Origin: Coriobacteriia bacterium
GTDB taxonomy: Bacteria > Actinomycetota > Coriobacteriia > Coriobacteriales > Eggerthellaceae
Reading direction: 5' to 3'
Assembly: GCA_030537355.1 (NCBI GenBank)
Contig: JAUNNF010000001.1
Location: 141,026-205,025, forward strand
Length of the DNA stretch: 64,000 nt
Shown here: positions 20,577 to 29,403 of the stretch, piece by piece
How positions within the stretch are numbered: the first letter of the stretch is position 1
How the letters are laid out: every line of letters starts with the position of its first letter
Translations under genes and position numbers: made by a program
The notes under the pieces: generated by a model
Told to the model about the DNA's origin: nothing
The model's database searches: none
Seen by the model: the letters and a program-made list of their open reading frames with translations, nothing else

Positions 20577-21404
20577 TTACAAATCATGGAATACAGGCTG
20601 CATTTTTTCGAATGTACAGAATTGTTTAAAACCAATCTTTTTTAAGGCGAGGACATTTTCTTTGTATCCAATACCAAGTTGTCCAGGCCTATGTGAGTCA
20701 GATCCGATAGTTATAATCTTACCACCTAAATCATGATACAACTTTAATATCTCAGTACAAGGGGTGAGCTCACCAACATCAAACCTGGCAGATGATGTGT
20801 TAAGCTCGATACCTTTACCGTCAGCTATAGCAACATTCAAAATTTTTGTAACAATCGGCTTAATTACCTCAAAGTCCATAGGACCATGTTCGTCTCGCCT
20901 GTTTACAACATCTAAGTGAGCGAGTACGCTGTAATGCTTAAATGACTTAACTAAATCATATAATGCTTCGTAATATTCCATGTTGTATTCAACTTGACTC
21001 TTGCCTTGCTTGAAGTCAGGAAGCCACAAAGCCTCGCCATTGATTGAATGAACAGACAACAACACAAAATCGTAATCATAGGAATCGTATAATTTTTCGA
21101 ACTTATCTAATACATGCTTTTGAAGACCAAATTCCTGACCTGTCTTAATAGTGATTTTATCTGCATATTTTTCTCTAAACTCTTCTATCGTATGGTAATA
21201 CTCAGGAAAATAATCGTATGTCTTATCAGTATTATCGACAATTTCGCCTGTTTTGCCCAAATATACTTTTTTCATGCCATAATCAACATGGTCTGTAAAG
21301 CATATTTCATCCATACCTAACTCAATTGCATCTAATATTTCCTTCTCCATTGGATATGGCGAGTCAGGACTAAAATCTGTGTGCATGTGATAATCTACAA
21401 ACAT
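20577..21404 (-). CDS. PHP-domain phosphoesterase (histidinol-phosphatase type)
   Basis: The 275 residues of the PHP fold show the metal motif DYHMHTDFSPDS at the N-terminus, then CFTDHVDYG, SVHSING, LAHLDVVNR and the final GSDSHRPGQLG. The family includes HisJ/HisK histidinol-phosphatases, but no histidine genes lie nearby, so the substrate is open. I start at the ATG at 21404; the upstream in-frame extension would run into the divergent glycosyltransferase gene. No Shine-Dalgarno is seen, and the -10-like TATTAT/TTATAC lies within about 5-10 nt, so the mRNA may be leaderless. Confidence 0.85.
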   Translation of the reverse strand: MFVDYHMHTDFSPDSPYPMEKEILDAIELGMDEICFTDHVDYGMKKVYLGKTGEIVDNTDKTYDYFPEYYHTIEEFREKYADKITIKTGQEFGLQKHVLDKFEKLYDSYDYDFVLLSVHSINGEALWLPDFKQGKSQVEYNMEYYEALYDLVKSFKHYSVLAHLDVVNRRDEHGPMDFEVIKPIVTKILNVAIADGKGIELNTSSARFDVGELTPCTEILKLYHDLGGKIITIGSDSHRPGQLGIGYKENVLALKKIGFKQFCTFEKMQPVFHDL

Positions 21405-21410
21405 ATGTTG

Positions 21411-21416
21411 TATAAT
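21411..21416 (+). promoter_or_regulatory. -10 box for the glycosyltransferase gene, overlapping the divergent PHP promoter
   Basis: TATAAT on the plus strand, 23 nt before the ATG at 21440, leaving a 5' UTR that contains GGAGG. The same bases read TATTAT on the minus strand, close to the PHP gene start. Confidence 0.5.
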
Positions 21417-21439
21417 AATACAAAATGGAGGAATAGAAA

Positions 21440-22636
21440 ATGAGAATTTTAATGATGAACATAATGCCACTAACTGGATCTGGCAGTGGAGTTTATTGCG
21501 TAAACATGTCTAATGCGCTAGTTAGACAGGGTCATGAAGTATGTGTCATTTGCACAGAAAATGAGCCATTTGATGGACATGAATATAATTTTAAAACTCA
21601 CCCTATTTACTTCACAAGAGATGATGGTACTAAACCTAATGTTGACGAGGATGTCCTGCCATTTAACTTTCCTTGTATGACAACTCATCCTAGAAGCATC
21701 TTTAATTTCAGAGACCTCACAACTGAACAAGAGCAAATGTATTGCGACGCTTTTCGTAAAGCTATAAAAGAGGAAATAGACGAGTTTAAACCAGACATTA
21801 TTCATAGCGGTCATATATGGATATCATCTGCAGTCGCATCAGAATTCAATATCCCACTCGTAATTACATGCCATGGCACAGACATTCAAGGTTTTGTTGA
21901 ATCAGACAGATACCATAACTATTGCCACCGTGCAGCTGATGCATGTGGTGCCATCATATGTATCTCTGATAAAAATGCAAAGGAAGCAAGAGAATGTTTC
22001 CCTAATAACGCTGATAAGGCAATAACAATGCCAAATGGTTATGATTCTCACGAATTTTATCCTGAAGATGTAAGCAGAGAAGATGTTCTCGCAAGCTATG
22101 GTATTAAAAACTACAAGCACTTAGTTTCTTTTGCGGGTAAATTTGCCCATTTCAAAGGAATTGATATCTTGCTTAAAGCAGCTGCAATTTACGAGGACGA
22201 GGACACTGCAACTGTACTTGCAGGAGACGGGGCACTTTTTGACGAGATGACAAAACTCAAAGAAACACTCGGCCTAAAAAATGTATTCTTCTTACATAAC
22301 CAACCACACGATAAATTAAGACACATATACAACGTAGCTGAAGTATCTCTTGCGCCTTCACGCAATGAGCCTTTTGGACTAGTTGTTATCGAGGCTAACG
22401 CATGCGGAACTCCTGTTATAGGCACTAACGACGGTGGCATTGCAGGTATTCTCACAGACAAAACAGGCATCTTAATCAACCCAGAAGATCCACAAGCGCT
22501 AGCAGATAGTGTTAAAGCTGTGCTTTCTGGAGAAAGACAATTCAATAGAGAAGAATGCGCAAAATCCACAAAAGAAACGTTTAGCCAAGATTCTCTAATT
22601 TTAAAAACAATCGACCTCTATAAAGCCCAATTGTAG
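21440..22636 (+). CDS. Glycosyltransferase family 4
   Basis: Retaining GT-B glycosyltransferase of 398 residues. The N-terminal domain opens RILMMNIMPLTGSGSGVY, and the nucleotide-sugar domain shows SFAGKFAHFKGID and the acid/E-x7-E signature NEPFGLVVIEANACGTPVIG. Similar enzymes glycosylate envelope lipids, polysaccharides or small thiols (MshA-like); acceptor and donor cannot be read from sequence. GGAGG precedes the ATG. It ends 19 bp before sstT. Confidence 0.88.
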   Translation: MRILMMNIMPLTGSGSGVYCVNMSNALVRQGHEVCVICTENEPFDGHEYNFKTHPIYFTRDDGTKPNVDEDVLPFNFPCMTTHPRSIFNFRDLTTEQEQMYCDAFRKAIKEEIDEFKPDIIHSGHIWISSAVASEFNIPLVITCHGTDIQGFVESDRYHNYCHRAADACGAIICISDKNAKEARECFPNNADKAITMPNGYDSHEFYPEDVSREDVLASYGIKNYKHLVSFAGKFAHFKGIDILLKAAAIYEDEDTATVLAGDGALFDEMTKLKETLGLKNVFFLHNQPHDKLRHIYNVAEVSLAPSRNEPFGLVVIEANACGTPVIGTNDGGIAGILTDKTGILINPEDPQALADSVKAVLSGERQFNREECAKSTKETFSQDSLILKTIDLYKAQL

Positions 22637-22641
22637 TAAGA

Positions 22642-22647
22642 TATAAC
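22642..22647 (+). promoter_or_regulatory. -10 box of a probable leaderless sstT promoter
   Basis: TATAAC just after the glycosyltransferase stop, 8 nt before the sstT ATG. There is no Shine-Dalgarno between them. Confidence 0.45.
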
Positions 22648-22655
22648 ACCCATAC

Positions 22656-23963
22656 ATGAGTAAAATTTTAAGAAAATACATGAGCGTAAATTTAATGCTA
22701 AGAATAGGTATCGGACTTCTGGTAGGTTCTATTTTAGGTGGCGTTACTTATACAACAAACCTACAACAAAGCGTACCAGAATTGTATACATGCCTTGAAA
22801 CTATATTTGTAATTTTAGGAAACTTATTTATTGGTGCGCTTAGAAGTATTGCTCCAGTTTTAATCTTTTTCATAATATCTACAGCTTTAATGCAAAAACC
22901 AAAGTCACAAAGCAAAACCATACAGCGTCAAATGATGCTATATGTTCTTGGTACTTTTTTTGCTGCTCTAATTGCTGTAATTATAAACTGTAGTTTTCAT
23001 GTAACCATTCCTATTCCAGATGATATAAAAACAGACACACCTACAGGACCAGCAGACCTACCTCAAGTTCTAATTACAATTTTTAATAGTATTGTCTCAA
23101 ATCCAATTGATTCAATCGCAAACGGTAACTTTTTAGGAGTTTTATTTTGGGCTATTATGTTTGGATTTGCAGCAAGACAATTTGCAACAAAAGGCATGAG
23201 ATCAGGTTTTGAGGCTGTAACAAACACATTTACAAAACTTATCAGTATCATAATTGAATTTGCGCCATTTGGAATTTGCGGTCTTGTTTTTATGTCAATA
23301 ATTAATAGTGGTATCGGAATATTCACAGATTATGGATTTTTGCTTATCGTTTACCTTATCTGCACACTATCTATGTTCTTTGTATTTAATGCACTACTTG
23401 TATTTATAGTTCTTAAGCGCAACCCTTACCCGCTAATATGGAAAACAATAAAAGATAGTGCTGTTACAGCATTTTTCTTTAGATCGTCAGCAGCAAATAT
23501 TCCAATAAATATGGCTTTATGTAAACGCTTAGGACTCGATAAAAATAATTATTCTATTTCCATTCCTATTGGATCTACTATCAACATGGAAGGTGCTGCA
23601 ATTACAATTATCACATTATCCTTAGTAGCTTGTTTTTCACTAGACATTCAGGTAGATTTTGGACCAGCACTTATACTATCTATTGTAGCCACAGTCAGTG
23701 CTATAGGCGCTTCAGGTGTTTCAGGTGGATCAATTTTGCTTGTTCCTATGGCTTGCAGTTTGTTCGGTATTAATGGCGATATGGCCAGCGCAGTTGTGGC
23801 CGTAGGATTTATTATTGGTGTTATTCAAGATTCTGTTGAGACTGCATTAAACTCATCAACCGATGTATTGTTTACAGCAACTATTCAATTTTTTGAGAAG
23901 ATAAAGAAAGGCGTGCCGGTCCACAAAGTTGTAGGCGGCACGCTTGATGACGTTAAAGATTAA
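22656..23963 (+). CDS. sstT: Serine/threonine:sodium symporter
   Basis: DAACS-family transporter of 435 residues with about eight transmembrane helices and two re-entrant hairpins. The diagnostic stretches RSSAANIPINMALC, SIPIGSTINMEGAAITI, GASGVSGGSILLVPMACSLFG and IGVIQDSVETALNSSTDVLFTA closely match SstT. It imports serine and threonine with sodium. The ATG at 22656 has no ribosome-binding site and a -10-like TATAAC 8 nt upstream. Its end overlaps the convergent xpt by 4 bp, with no terminator between. Confidence 0.93.
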   Translation: MSKILRKYMSVNLMLRIGIGLLVGSILGGVTYTTNLQQSVPELYTCLETIFVILGNLFIGALRSIAPVLIFFIISTALMQKPKSQSKTIQRQMMLYVLGTFFAALIAVIINCSFHVTIPIPDDIKTDTPTGPADLPQVLITIFNSIVSNPIDSIANGNFLGVLFWAIMFGFAARQFATKGMRSGFEAVTNTFTKLISIIIEFAPFGICGLVFMSIINSGIGIFTDYGFLLIVYLICTLSMFFVFNALLVFIVLKRNPYPLIWKTIKDSAVTAFFFRSSAANIPINMALCKRLGLDKNNYSISIPIGSTINMEGAAITIITLSLVACFSLDIQVDFGPALILSIVATVSAIGASGVSGGSILLVPMACSLFGINGDMASAVVAVGFIIGVIQDSVETALNSSTDVLFTATIQFFEKIKKGVPVHKVVGGTLDDVKD

Positions 23964-24529
23964 TTAAACTCAATTTTGTTTTCGGATATACTTTTGATTT
24001 TAGCTAGACTCTCTATTTGATATCCTTTTTCTCTGAGTTCACGACCGCCACGTTGAAAGGTTTTTTCGATTAGAATACCGATTCCTTCGACTGTCGCTTC
24101 TGCCTGAGCGCAAATTGAAAGTAATCCTCTTAGCGCACTGCCGTTTGCCAAAAAGTCATCAAGAATCAACACATGGTCACCAGCTTGTAAAAACTTTTTA
24201 GAAACTATTACATCGTATTCTCTAAAATGAGTGTATGAAACAATCTTTGAGCTGAATACGTCACCATGAAGGTTGATGCTCTCGGTCTTTTTGGCAAAAA
24301 CAAATGGAAGGTTTAATTTGTGTGCGACTGCATATGCAATAGCTATTCCTGATGTTTCGATAGTTAAGACTTTCGTAATTTTTTTGTCTTTGAAAATCTT
24401 GATAAACTCGTCAGCCATTTGATCGTAAAGAACTGAATCAATTTGATGATTAATAAAAGAATCTACTTTTAGGATATCATGGTCTGTAACAATGCCATCT
24501 GATTTAATACGATCCTCAAGAATTTTCAT
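23960..24529 (-). CDS. xpt: Xanthine phosphoribosyltransferase
   Basis: Purine salvage enzyme of 189 residues making XMP from xanthine and PRPP. The PRPP-binding loop is VLILDDFLANGSA (residues 120-132), and TIETSGIAIAYAVAHKL and the C-terminal FQRGGRELREKGY are characteristic of Xpt. A GAGGTG ribosome-binding site precedes the ATG. It lies 20 bp downstream of a tRNA gene on the same strand. I saw no purine riboswitch in the short leader. Confidence 0.94.
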   Translation of the reverse strand: MKILEDRIKSDGIVTDHDILKVDSFINHQIDSVLYDQMADEFIKIFKDKKITKVLTIETSGIAIAYAVAHKLNLPFVFAKKTESINLHGDVFSSKIVSYTHFREYDVIVSKKFLQAGDHVLILDDFLANGSALRGLLSICAQAEATVEGIGILIEKTFQRGGRELREKGYQIESLAKIKSISENKIEFN

Positions 24530-24549
24530 ATTTCACCTCATAAATAGAC

Positions 24550-24624
24550 TGGTGGGCCCGGCAGGATTCGAACCTGCAACCAAAGGATTATGAGTCCTCT
24601 GCTCCACCATTGAGCTACGAGCCC
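24550..24624 (-). tRNA. tRNA with CAU anticodon (Met, or Ile2)
   Basis: The 75 nt including an encoded CCA fold as a cloverleaf: acceptor GGGCTCG / CGGGCCC with one G-U pair, D stem GCTC / GAGC, anticodon stem GAGGA / TCCTT with loop CTCATAA, and T arm GCAGG-TTCGAAT-CCTGC. The anticodon is CAT. The G1-C72 pair rules out initiator tRNA. Elongator Met and the lysidine-modified Ile2 tRNA cannot be told apart by eye. A TAAAAT -10 box at 24640-24645 precedes it. Confidence 0.93.
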
Positions 24625-24639
24625 GCGTTGCGATTTGAC

Positions 24640-24645
24640 ATTTTA
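24640..24645 (-). promoter_or_regulatory. -10 box of the tRNA promoter
   Basis: TAAAAT on the minus strand in TGTTAAAATG, 15 nt before the tRNA 5' end. Confidence 0.45.
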
Positions 24646-24684
24646 ACACAAAAATTTAAATTTTTATTTAAAAATGAAGCATTC

Positions 24685-25875
24685 TTATCTTAATAACCAG
24701 CTCTCTAGATCGTACACCTGTATTCCTTCTATGTCGTAATCCTCATGCTTTGTATTAGCAATCAATATTTTAGGATATGCATCTTTTATAGCACGCAAAG
24801 CAGAAAGCTCTCGCTCTAAGGTTTTTGAATCTGAAATGTTGTCGCTAACTTGTATATAAACTTTTTCATTTTGTTTAAGTGCAACAAAATCAATTTCTTT
24901 TTTGTAAAGTTTTCCTACATATATATCATAACCTCTTCTAAGAAGCTCTAGATATACAACATTCTCATACACCCTACCAAAATCCATGTTTTTCTTACCT
25001 AACACTGCATACCTAAAACCTATATCTGAAGCATAATATTTATTGATTGACTTGAGATGTTTTTTTCCTCTAAGGTCATAACGCATTACCTTATAATACA
25101 AAAAGGCATTTTCTAAATAATCGATATACTTATTAACAGTTTTATTTGTTATATTTCCTCCAGCTGAACCAATGCTATCTGATATGTTATTTATAGATAA
25201 AAGATTAGATATATTATCAAGCATATAGTTTGATATTGATTGTAAATCTGCAAGATTACGAATTTTATACTTTTGAACTAAATCTCTTGTGATAATAGTA
25301 TTGTATACATTTCTTATATAAGTATATTTTTCATTATCTTTTGCATACAAATAAGACCCAGATAAGCCTCCATGCAATATATAATCGTTAAAATTATGTC
25401 CAAGATTATTTAAATCATGAAATTCAACATATTCTTTATATGAAAATGGCATCACATCGATTTTCATGGTCCTACCGGTAAATAATGTTGCAAGGTCATT
25501 ACTTAACAAAAAAGCATTAGATCCTGTAATGTATAAATCAAACATTCTTTTTGAATGTAAGCTATTAATAGCCCATTCAAATTTATCACATAATTGGACC
25601 TCATCTATTAAAACTAAATTTCTAACATCTTTTATGTATCTAGCAACAATATAATCATGCAAATTTTTGTGTGATCTCAATTCGTCATTATCTAGATCTT
25701 GTAAATTAATAAAAACAATATTTGTATTTGGTTCGTTCTCTTTTACATATTGTATATAATGATTTATTAAAATAGACTTACCACACCTTCGCACACCTGT
25801 TACAACCTTAATATCTGGTGTGTTGGCACAATCAATCATTTTGTGTAGGTATTTTATTCTCTGAATCTCTTTCAT
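24685..25875 (-). CDS. AAA-type ATPase with DUF4143 domain
   Basis: The 396 residues start at the ATG at 25875, which has GGGAGG 6 nt upstream; an upstream TTG/GTG-type extension lacks this. The N-terminal AAA_14 domain has a Walker A GVRRCGKS (K33) and Walker B LVLIDEVQ. The C-terminal DUF4143 domain ends in a restriction-endonuclease-like stretch, KEIDFVALK then YIQVS. These proteins are common and variable in gut anaerobes; their function is not settled. A TGGTACAAT extended -10 lies upstream. The neighbouring tRNA and stand-alone nature fit a mobile or accessory gene. Confidence 0.87.
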   Translation of the reverse strand: MKEIQRIKYLHKMIDCANTPDIKVVTGVRRCGKSILINHYIQYVKENEPNTNIVFINLQDLDNDELRSHKNLHDYIVARYIKDVRNLVLIDEVQLCDKFEWAINSLHSKRMFDLYITGSNAFLLSNDLATLFTGRTMKIDVMPFSYKEYVEFHDLNNLGHNFNDYILHGGLSGSYLYAKDNEKYTYIRNVYNTIITRDLVQKYKIRNLADLQSISNYMLDNISNLLSINNISDSIGSAGGNITNKTVNKYIDYLENAFLYYKVMRYDLRGKKHLKSINKYYASDIGFRYAVLGKKNMDFGRVYENVVYLELLRRGYDIYVGKLYKKEIDFVALKQNEKVYIQVSDNISDSKTLERELSALRAIKDAYPKILIANTKHEDYDIEGIQVYDLESWLLR

Positions 25876-25920
25876 TGTAACCTCCCAACTTTTAAAAAAT
25901 TGTACCATAAATAGAAAGTC

Positions 25921-25959
25921 TATTCCAAAAATTTAAAAAATATTTAATTTTTTGGAATA
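25921..25959. repeat. AT-rich inverted repeat between folC and the ATPase gene
   Basis: TATTCCAAAAA at 25921-25931 is mirrored by its reverse complement at 25949-25959, and the inner AT-rich bases can pair further. It lies 11 bp after the folC stop and could act as a terminator without G-C content, or as an operator for the ATPase gene. Confidence 0.5.
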
Positions 25960-25969
25960 ATTATATTCG

Positions 25970-27127
25970 TTATATTAAATTTATAAATTGATTATATAAT
26001 TTTCCAGCAACATATAAAGATCCAAAACATACTATGACATCGTCTTTGTTAGATGCCGATAAAACCTCTTGTGCAGATTCAAATACTTTTGCCTCGCCAA
26101 TGAAATTTGCTAAATCAGTTGCATCTAATGCCCTGGGATTATCAGGACTAGACGTGAAGATCTGTTTTGCATAAGGTTTAATTAACTCTACCATTGTCTC
26201 GTAATCTTTATCTGCAAGAACTGACATGATAAATGTAAATTTCTTATTTGGAAAAATATCTAATAGAGAATCAATAAGCGCTTTAACACCTTGAACATTA
26301 TGAGCCCCATCAATAATTACATAAGGGCTTCTTCGAACAATATCAAAACGTACAGGCCATTGAGCATTTGCTATTCCCAATTTTATTTTGTCTTCATCAA
26401 TATTTAGAAGCTTTGCCGCTTCAATTGCGAGCGCCGCATTATGAGGTTGATAAGTAGCTAGTAGTTTAGTCTCATAATTTTTATCCTTATACTTAAATCG
26501 GCGAGTATACGTATTAGTTTTACCAATGCTCACTTGATCAATATCAGTGTATCGAACAACAGGAACATCTGGCTTGATAATGCCCTCTTTCTCAGCTGTA
26601 ATATCAGACAATGTATTGCCAAGATACTCTGTATGGTCAAGACCAATACGAGTGATAACGCTGGCAAGAACAGTTGATACAACATTTGTCGAATCCAAGC
26701 GGCCACCCATACCAACTTCCAGAACTACGATGTCTGTTTTCTTTTGTGCGAAATACACAAACGCAACAGCAGTCATAAGCTCAAACTCTGTTGGATGATC
26801 TACCATTTTATCGGCTTGCTCTTTAACTTTAAGTGTTGCCTGCAACAAATCCTCGTCAGAAATTGACTCATTGTTGATTTTAATACGCTCATTAAACTCG
26901 AAGATAAAAGGACTTGTAAATAGCCCAGTAATGTTGCCTGCCTCAATTAAAATCTGATTGATATATGCACATACAGAACCTTTACCATTTGTGCCAGCAA
27001 CGTGGATAAAGTTCAATTCATTTTGTGGGTTTCCTAGACGTTCACATAGCTCAGTTATGCGTTCAAGACCAGGACGCGAATTGCTCCATTTCGGACTGTT
27101 TATGTATGTTTTGGCGTCAAAATGCAT
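25970..27127 (-). CDS. folC: Folylpolyglutamate synthase (possibly also dihydrofolate synthase)
   Basis: Mur-ligase-family enzyme of 385 residues adding glutamates to folate in the cytoplasm. The ATP loop is HVAGTNGKGS (residues 42-51). VLEVGMGGRLDSTN, the metal/ligand region GLDHTEYLG, and ITAEKEGIIK are typical. The C-terminal domain shows IIDGAHNV. The ATG at 27127 lies inside the end of the upstream Fic-like gene (28-bp overlap) and lacks a clear ribosome-binding site, suggesting coupling. Dual activity is common in bacteria and cannot be judged here. Confidence 0.92.
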   Translation of the reverse strand: MHFDAKTYINSPKWSNSRPGLERITELCERLGNPQNELNFIHVAGTNGKGSVCAYINQILIEAGNITGLFTSPFIFEFNERIKINNESISDEDLLQATLKVKEQADKMVDHPTEFELMTAVAFVYFAQKKTDIVVLEVGMGGRLDSTNVVSTVLASVITRIGLDHTEYLGNTLSDITAEKEGIIKPDVPVVRYTDIDQVSIGKTNTYTRRFKYKDKNYETKLLATYQPHNAALAIEAAKLLNIDEDKIKLGIANAQWPVRFDIVRRSPYVIIDGAHNVQGVKALIDSLLDIFPNKKFTFIMSVLADKDYETMVELIKPYAKQIFTSSPDNPRALDATDLANFIGEAKVFESAQEVLSASNKDDVIVCFGSLYVAGKLYNQFINLI

Positions 27128-28044
27128 TTTTCGCTTAAAAATTTTAATATATCTTTGTTGATATCTTCGTAGTAATCAATCAATAGTTCTTTAAATTTTT
27201 TAATATTATCTTCTTCTATGACAAGGAGCCCTGCTCCATGAGAAATCAAAAAATGATTTGTCAAAATAACAGCAGCTCTTTTGTTTCCGTCCTGGAAAAC
27301 TTGAGACTTCATGCAAAACATACAAAGCTCAGTTGCCCGTCTTGCATAAGAAGTTTTTTTATTAAGAATCTTATTAATGCTATCTTTTATGTTTTCAACA
27401 TCGGGAATAGGAGGAACATACGAAGTTCCAGATATTTTTACTGCAAGAGTCCTAGCATTACCACCGTTGTACAAAAAGCCTTCGTTAATAATTTTTGCTA
27501 TAGCGCTATAAATACTATAATCTGTAGGATATTGTATTGTAGCCTCGTCTAAAATAAATTCCCAAGCATGTTTAAGATTTAATATTTTTTGAACATCTTG
27601 AGTGCTTACGTTATGAATTATCCCGTTTTCAATAATATCTTCAGTTTGAGGGAAAGTAGCACCAACGCCTTCTAAAACAGCCTGACTATATATAAGATTT
27701 TTAATATTGGAACGAGCAAGATCTATATTATTCATAACCTGCAGGGATAGCTTGTCTTCATTAAATCCTAATTCAAGAAGTTGTTTATTAATCGCTCTGA
27801 TTTGTTTGTTTAGGTCTTTTCTCTCAGTATTGTTTTTTAAGAGCAACTCATATAGCTCCTCAGAAAAAACATCTACATATTTAGAAGTAAGCTTTCCGGC
27901 TATCCTTTTCCTAATATAAAGATATTGCTTACCATTACGATCTTTAATTTCTGGTGTTCCATCGTATGGCAATTGAGAAAGGCGAAAATTACATCTTACT
28001 CTCTCTTCTAATAAATTTTTTATATTTGATGGTATATTTTCCAT
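27100..28044 (-). CDS. Fic/DOC-like protein lacking the catalytic histidine
   Basis: The 314 residues carry the Fic fold with an N-terminal helical extension. The active-site loop reads QVFQDGNKR at 248-256, so the catalytic His of HxFxDGNxR is Gln248; the anion-binding GNKR is kept. An EG motif (E125-G126) in SQAVLEGVGAT corresponds to the N-terminal autoinhibitory helix, though the Ser/Thr is one residue out of register. AMPylation by the usual mechanism is therefore doubtful; relatives with a substituted His can use other chemistry or be inactive. The mRNA looks leaderless (TATAAT 7 nt before the ATG). Confidence 0.82.
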   Translation of the reverse strand: MENIPSNIKNLLEERVRCNFRLSQLPYDGTPEIKDRNGKQYLYIRKRIAGKLTSKYVDVFSEELYELLLKNNTERKDLNKQIRAINKQLLELGFNEDKLSLQVMNNIDLARSNIKNLIYSQAVLEGVGATFPQTEDIIENGIIHNVSTQDVQKILNLKHAWEFILDEATIQYPTDYSIYSAIAKIINEGFLYNGGNARTLAVKISGTSYVPPIPDVENIKDSINKILNKKTSYARRATELCMFCMKSQVFQDGNKRAAVILTNHFLISHGAGLLVIEEDNIKKFKELLIDYYEDINKDILKFLSEKCILTPKHT

Positions 28045-28051
28045 GGTTTGG

Positions 28052-28057
28052 ATTATA
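28052..28057 (-). promoter_or_regulatory. -10 box of the leaderless Fic-like/folC promoter
   Basis: TATAAT on the minus strand in GATATAATCC, 7 nt before the ATG at 28044, with no Shine-Dalgarno. Confidence 0.6.
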
Positions 28058-28111
28058 TCAAAATTGGGGAACTTTCTATTAAAAATATTATAATTTTGTT
28101 CCCCAATAAAA

Positions 28112-28140
28112 TAGGGACATCTAAATCAAAGATGTCCCTA
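28112..28140 (-). terminator. Terminator of the CrtI-like/reductase operon
   Basis: Perfect 10-bp stem TAGGGACATC / GATGTCCCTA with a 9-nt loop, 46 bp after the reductase gene stop, followed on the minus strand by TTTTATT. Confidence 0.75.
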
Positions 28141-28185
28141 CCACTTCTGACCTAAATTAGCCAAAAGGCGAATTTATATCCGAAG

Positions 28186-29403
28186 CTAATTCCAATACTC
28201 TCCTGGAACTGTTAGTTCACAATCACTTAGAGGGAAAGTTGCACATGGATGGATGACATTATCCTCTGTATCGCAGAATCTGCGTCCATCAGTATCTTCA
28301 GGAATAAACACCTTGCCTGATTCTAATTGAGAACGGCACCAACCGCACTCTCCACTTCTACAACGAGAAGGAGCTTTAATGCCAGCACGCTCAATTGCAA
28401 CTAACAATGTCTCATTTGCCATGGCCTCAAGGTCATAATCTTTTGTACCCTGGTGAACTTTTAGCTTGTATGTTGCATCTGGATTACCCTTGTAGCCTTT
28501 CATGTTTGCAACATCTTTAGTAACACCTAACAACTCACGGCGAACAAAACGACGAGGTAATTTAAGCTTTGTAATTTCTTTTTCTAAGAACTTATACATA
28601 GCCTCTGGACCACAGATAAATACGCTGTAATCCTCGTCTTTTGGAGCATATTTCTTAATAATGTCAGCACTAATAAATCCGTGCTCATAGCCTTCAACTT
28701 CCTCATCAGATAAGATGTGAACAACCTTAACCTTACCATTAGAAGCTTTTGCAACTTTGTCAAGCTCAGTTTTAAATAAAATGCTATCAAGTGTACGTGA
28801 ACCAAAAAGAATTGTTAAATTAAAATCCTCAGCACCCTCAGCGATAGCACCTGCCATGGACAAAAAAGGTGTAATACCACTACCACCAGCAAGAGCAACA
28901 ACATTTTTTGCATCGCGAAGTGGCTCATAGTAAAACTGACCTTGAGGGCCAGATGCAATAACACGGTCACCCTTCTTGAAATTGTTTAGCATCCAATCAG
29001 CAGCAAATCCACCAGGATTTGTTTTTACAGTAACTGCAACCTTACCATTGCGAGTTGCATCATGGGGTGTTGAGCAAATTGAATAAGGACGAGTAACAGC
29101 ACTGCCATCAATCTCAAGTTTAAGTGAGAGATACTGACCTGCACGGAAGTTTGCAGGATTACCTCCACCTTGACGCTTGAAAACAAACTTCTTTGCACCT
29201 GCTTCAGGATAATCCTTAATTCTGTCAATTACTAAATCCTGGTAATCTGGATGCAAGCGTTTTGCATTTTGATTGATTGGGAATGAGGCTTTAATATCGG
29301 CATTAGATGCAGCATCAATTGTTGCCTCGCGGTCTTTTCCCATATTTTTAAATTTGAGCATGTCTAAAAGGCCAATTAAGCCTACTTTAATTTTCAAAGC
29401 CAT
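28186..29403 (-). CDS. Ferredoxin-NAD(P)H reductase-type flavoprotein with C-terminal [2Fe-2S] domain
   Basis: The 405 residues are laid out as an N-terminal hydrophobic or linker segment, an FAD-binding beta-barrel with RPYSICST, an NAD-binding domain with VVALAGGSGITPF and the ICGPEAMY motif, and a plant-type [2Fe-2S] ferredoxin with ligands C348, C353, C356 and C387. This is the layout of electron-transfer components of oxygenases and other reductases. The start overlaps the CrtI-like gene stop by one base (TAATG), so the pair is translationally coupled. It probably passes electrons between NAD(P)H, ferredoxin and the partner flavoenzyme. The substrate is unknown. Confidence 0.85.
   Translation of the reverse strand: MALKIKVGLIGLLDMLKFKNMGKDREATIDAASNADIKASFPINQNAKRLHPDYQDLVIDRIKDYPEAGAKKFVFKRQGGGNPANFRAGQYLSLKLEIDGSAVTRPYSICSTPHDATRNGKVAVTVKTNPGGFAADWMLNNFKKGDRVIASGPQGQFYYEPLRDAKNVVALAGGSGITPFLSMAGAIAEGAEDFNLTILFGSRTLDSILFKTELDKVAKASNGKVKVVHILSDEEVEGYEHGFISADIIKKYAPKDEDYSVFICGPEAMYKFLEKEITKLKLPRRFVRRELLGVTKDVANMKGYKGNPDATYKLKVHQGTKDYDLEAMANETLLVAIERAGIKAPSRCRSGECGWCRSQLESGKVFIPEDTDGRRFCDTEDNVIHPCATFPLSDCELTVPGEYWN

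Noticed and set aside
21405-21470. 22-residue upstream extension of the PHP phosphatase
   Set aside because: It overlaps the start of the divergent glycosyltransferase, while the metal-binding MFVDYHMHTD begins at 21404.
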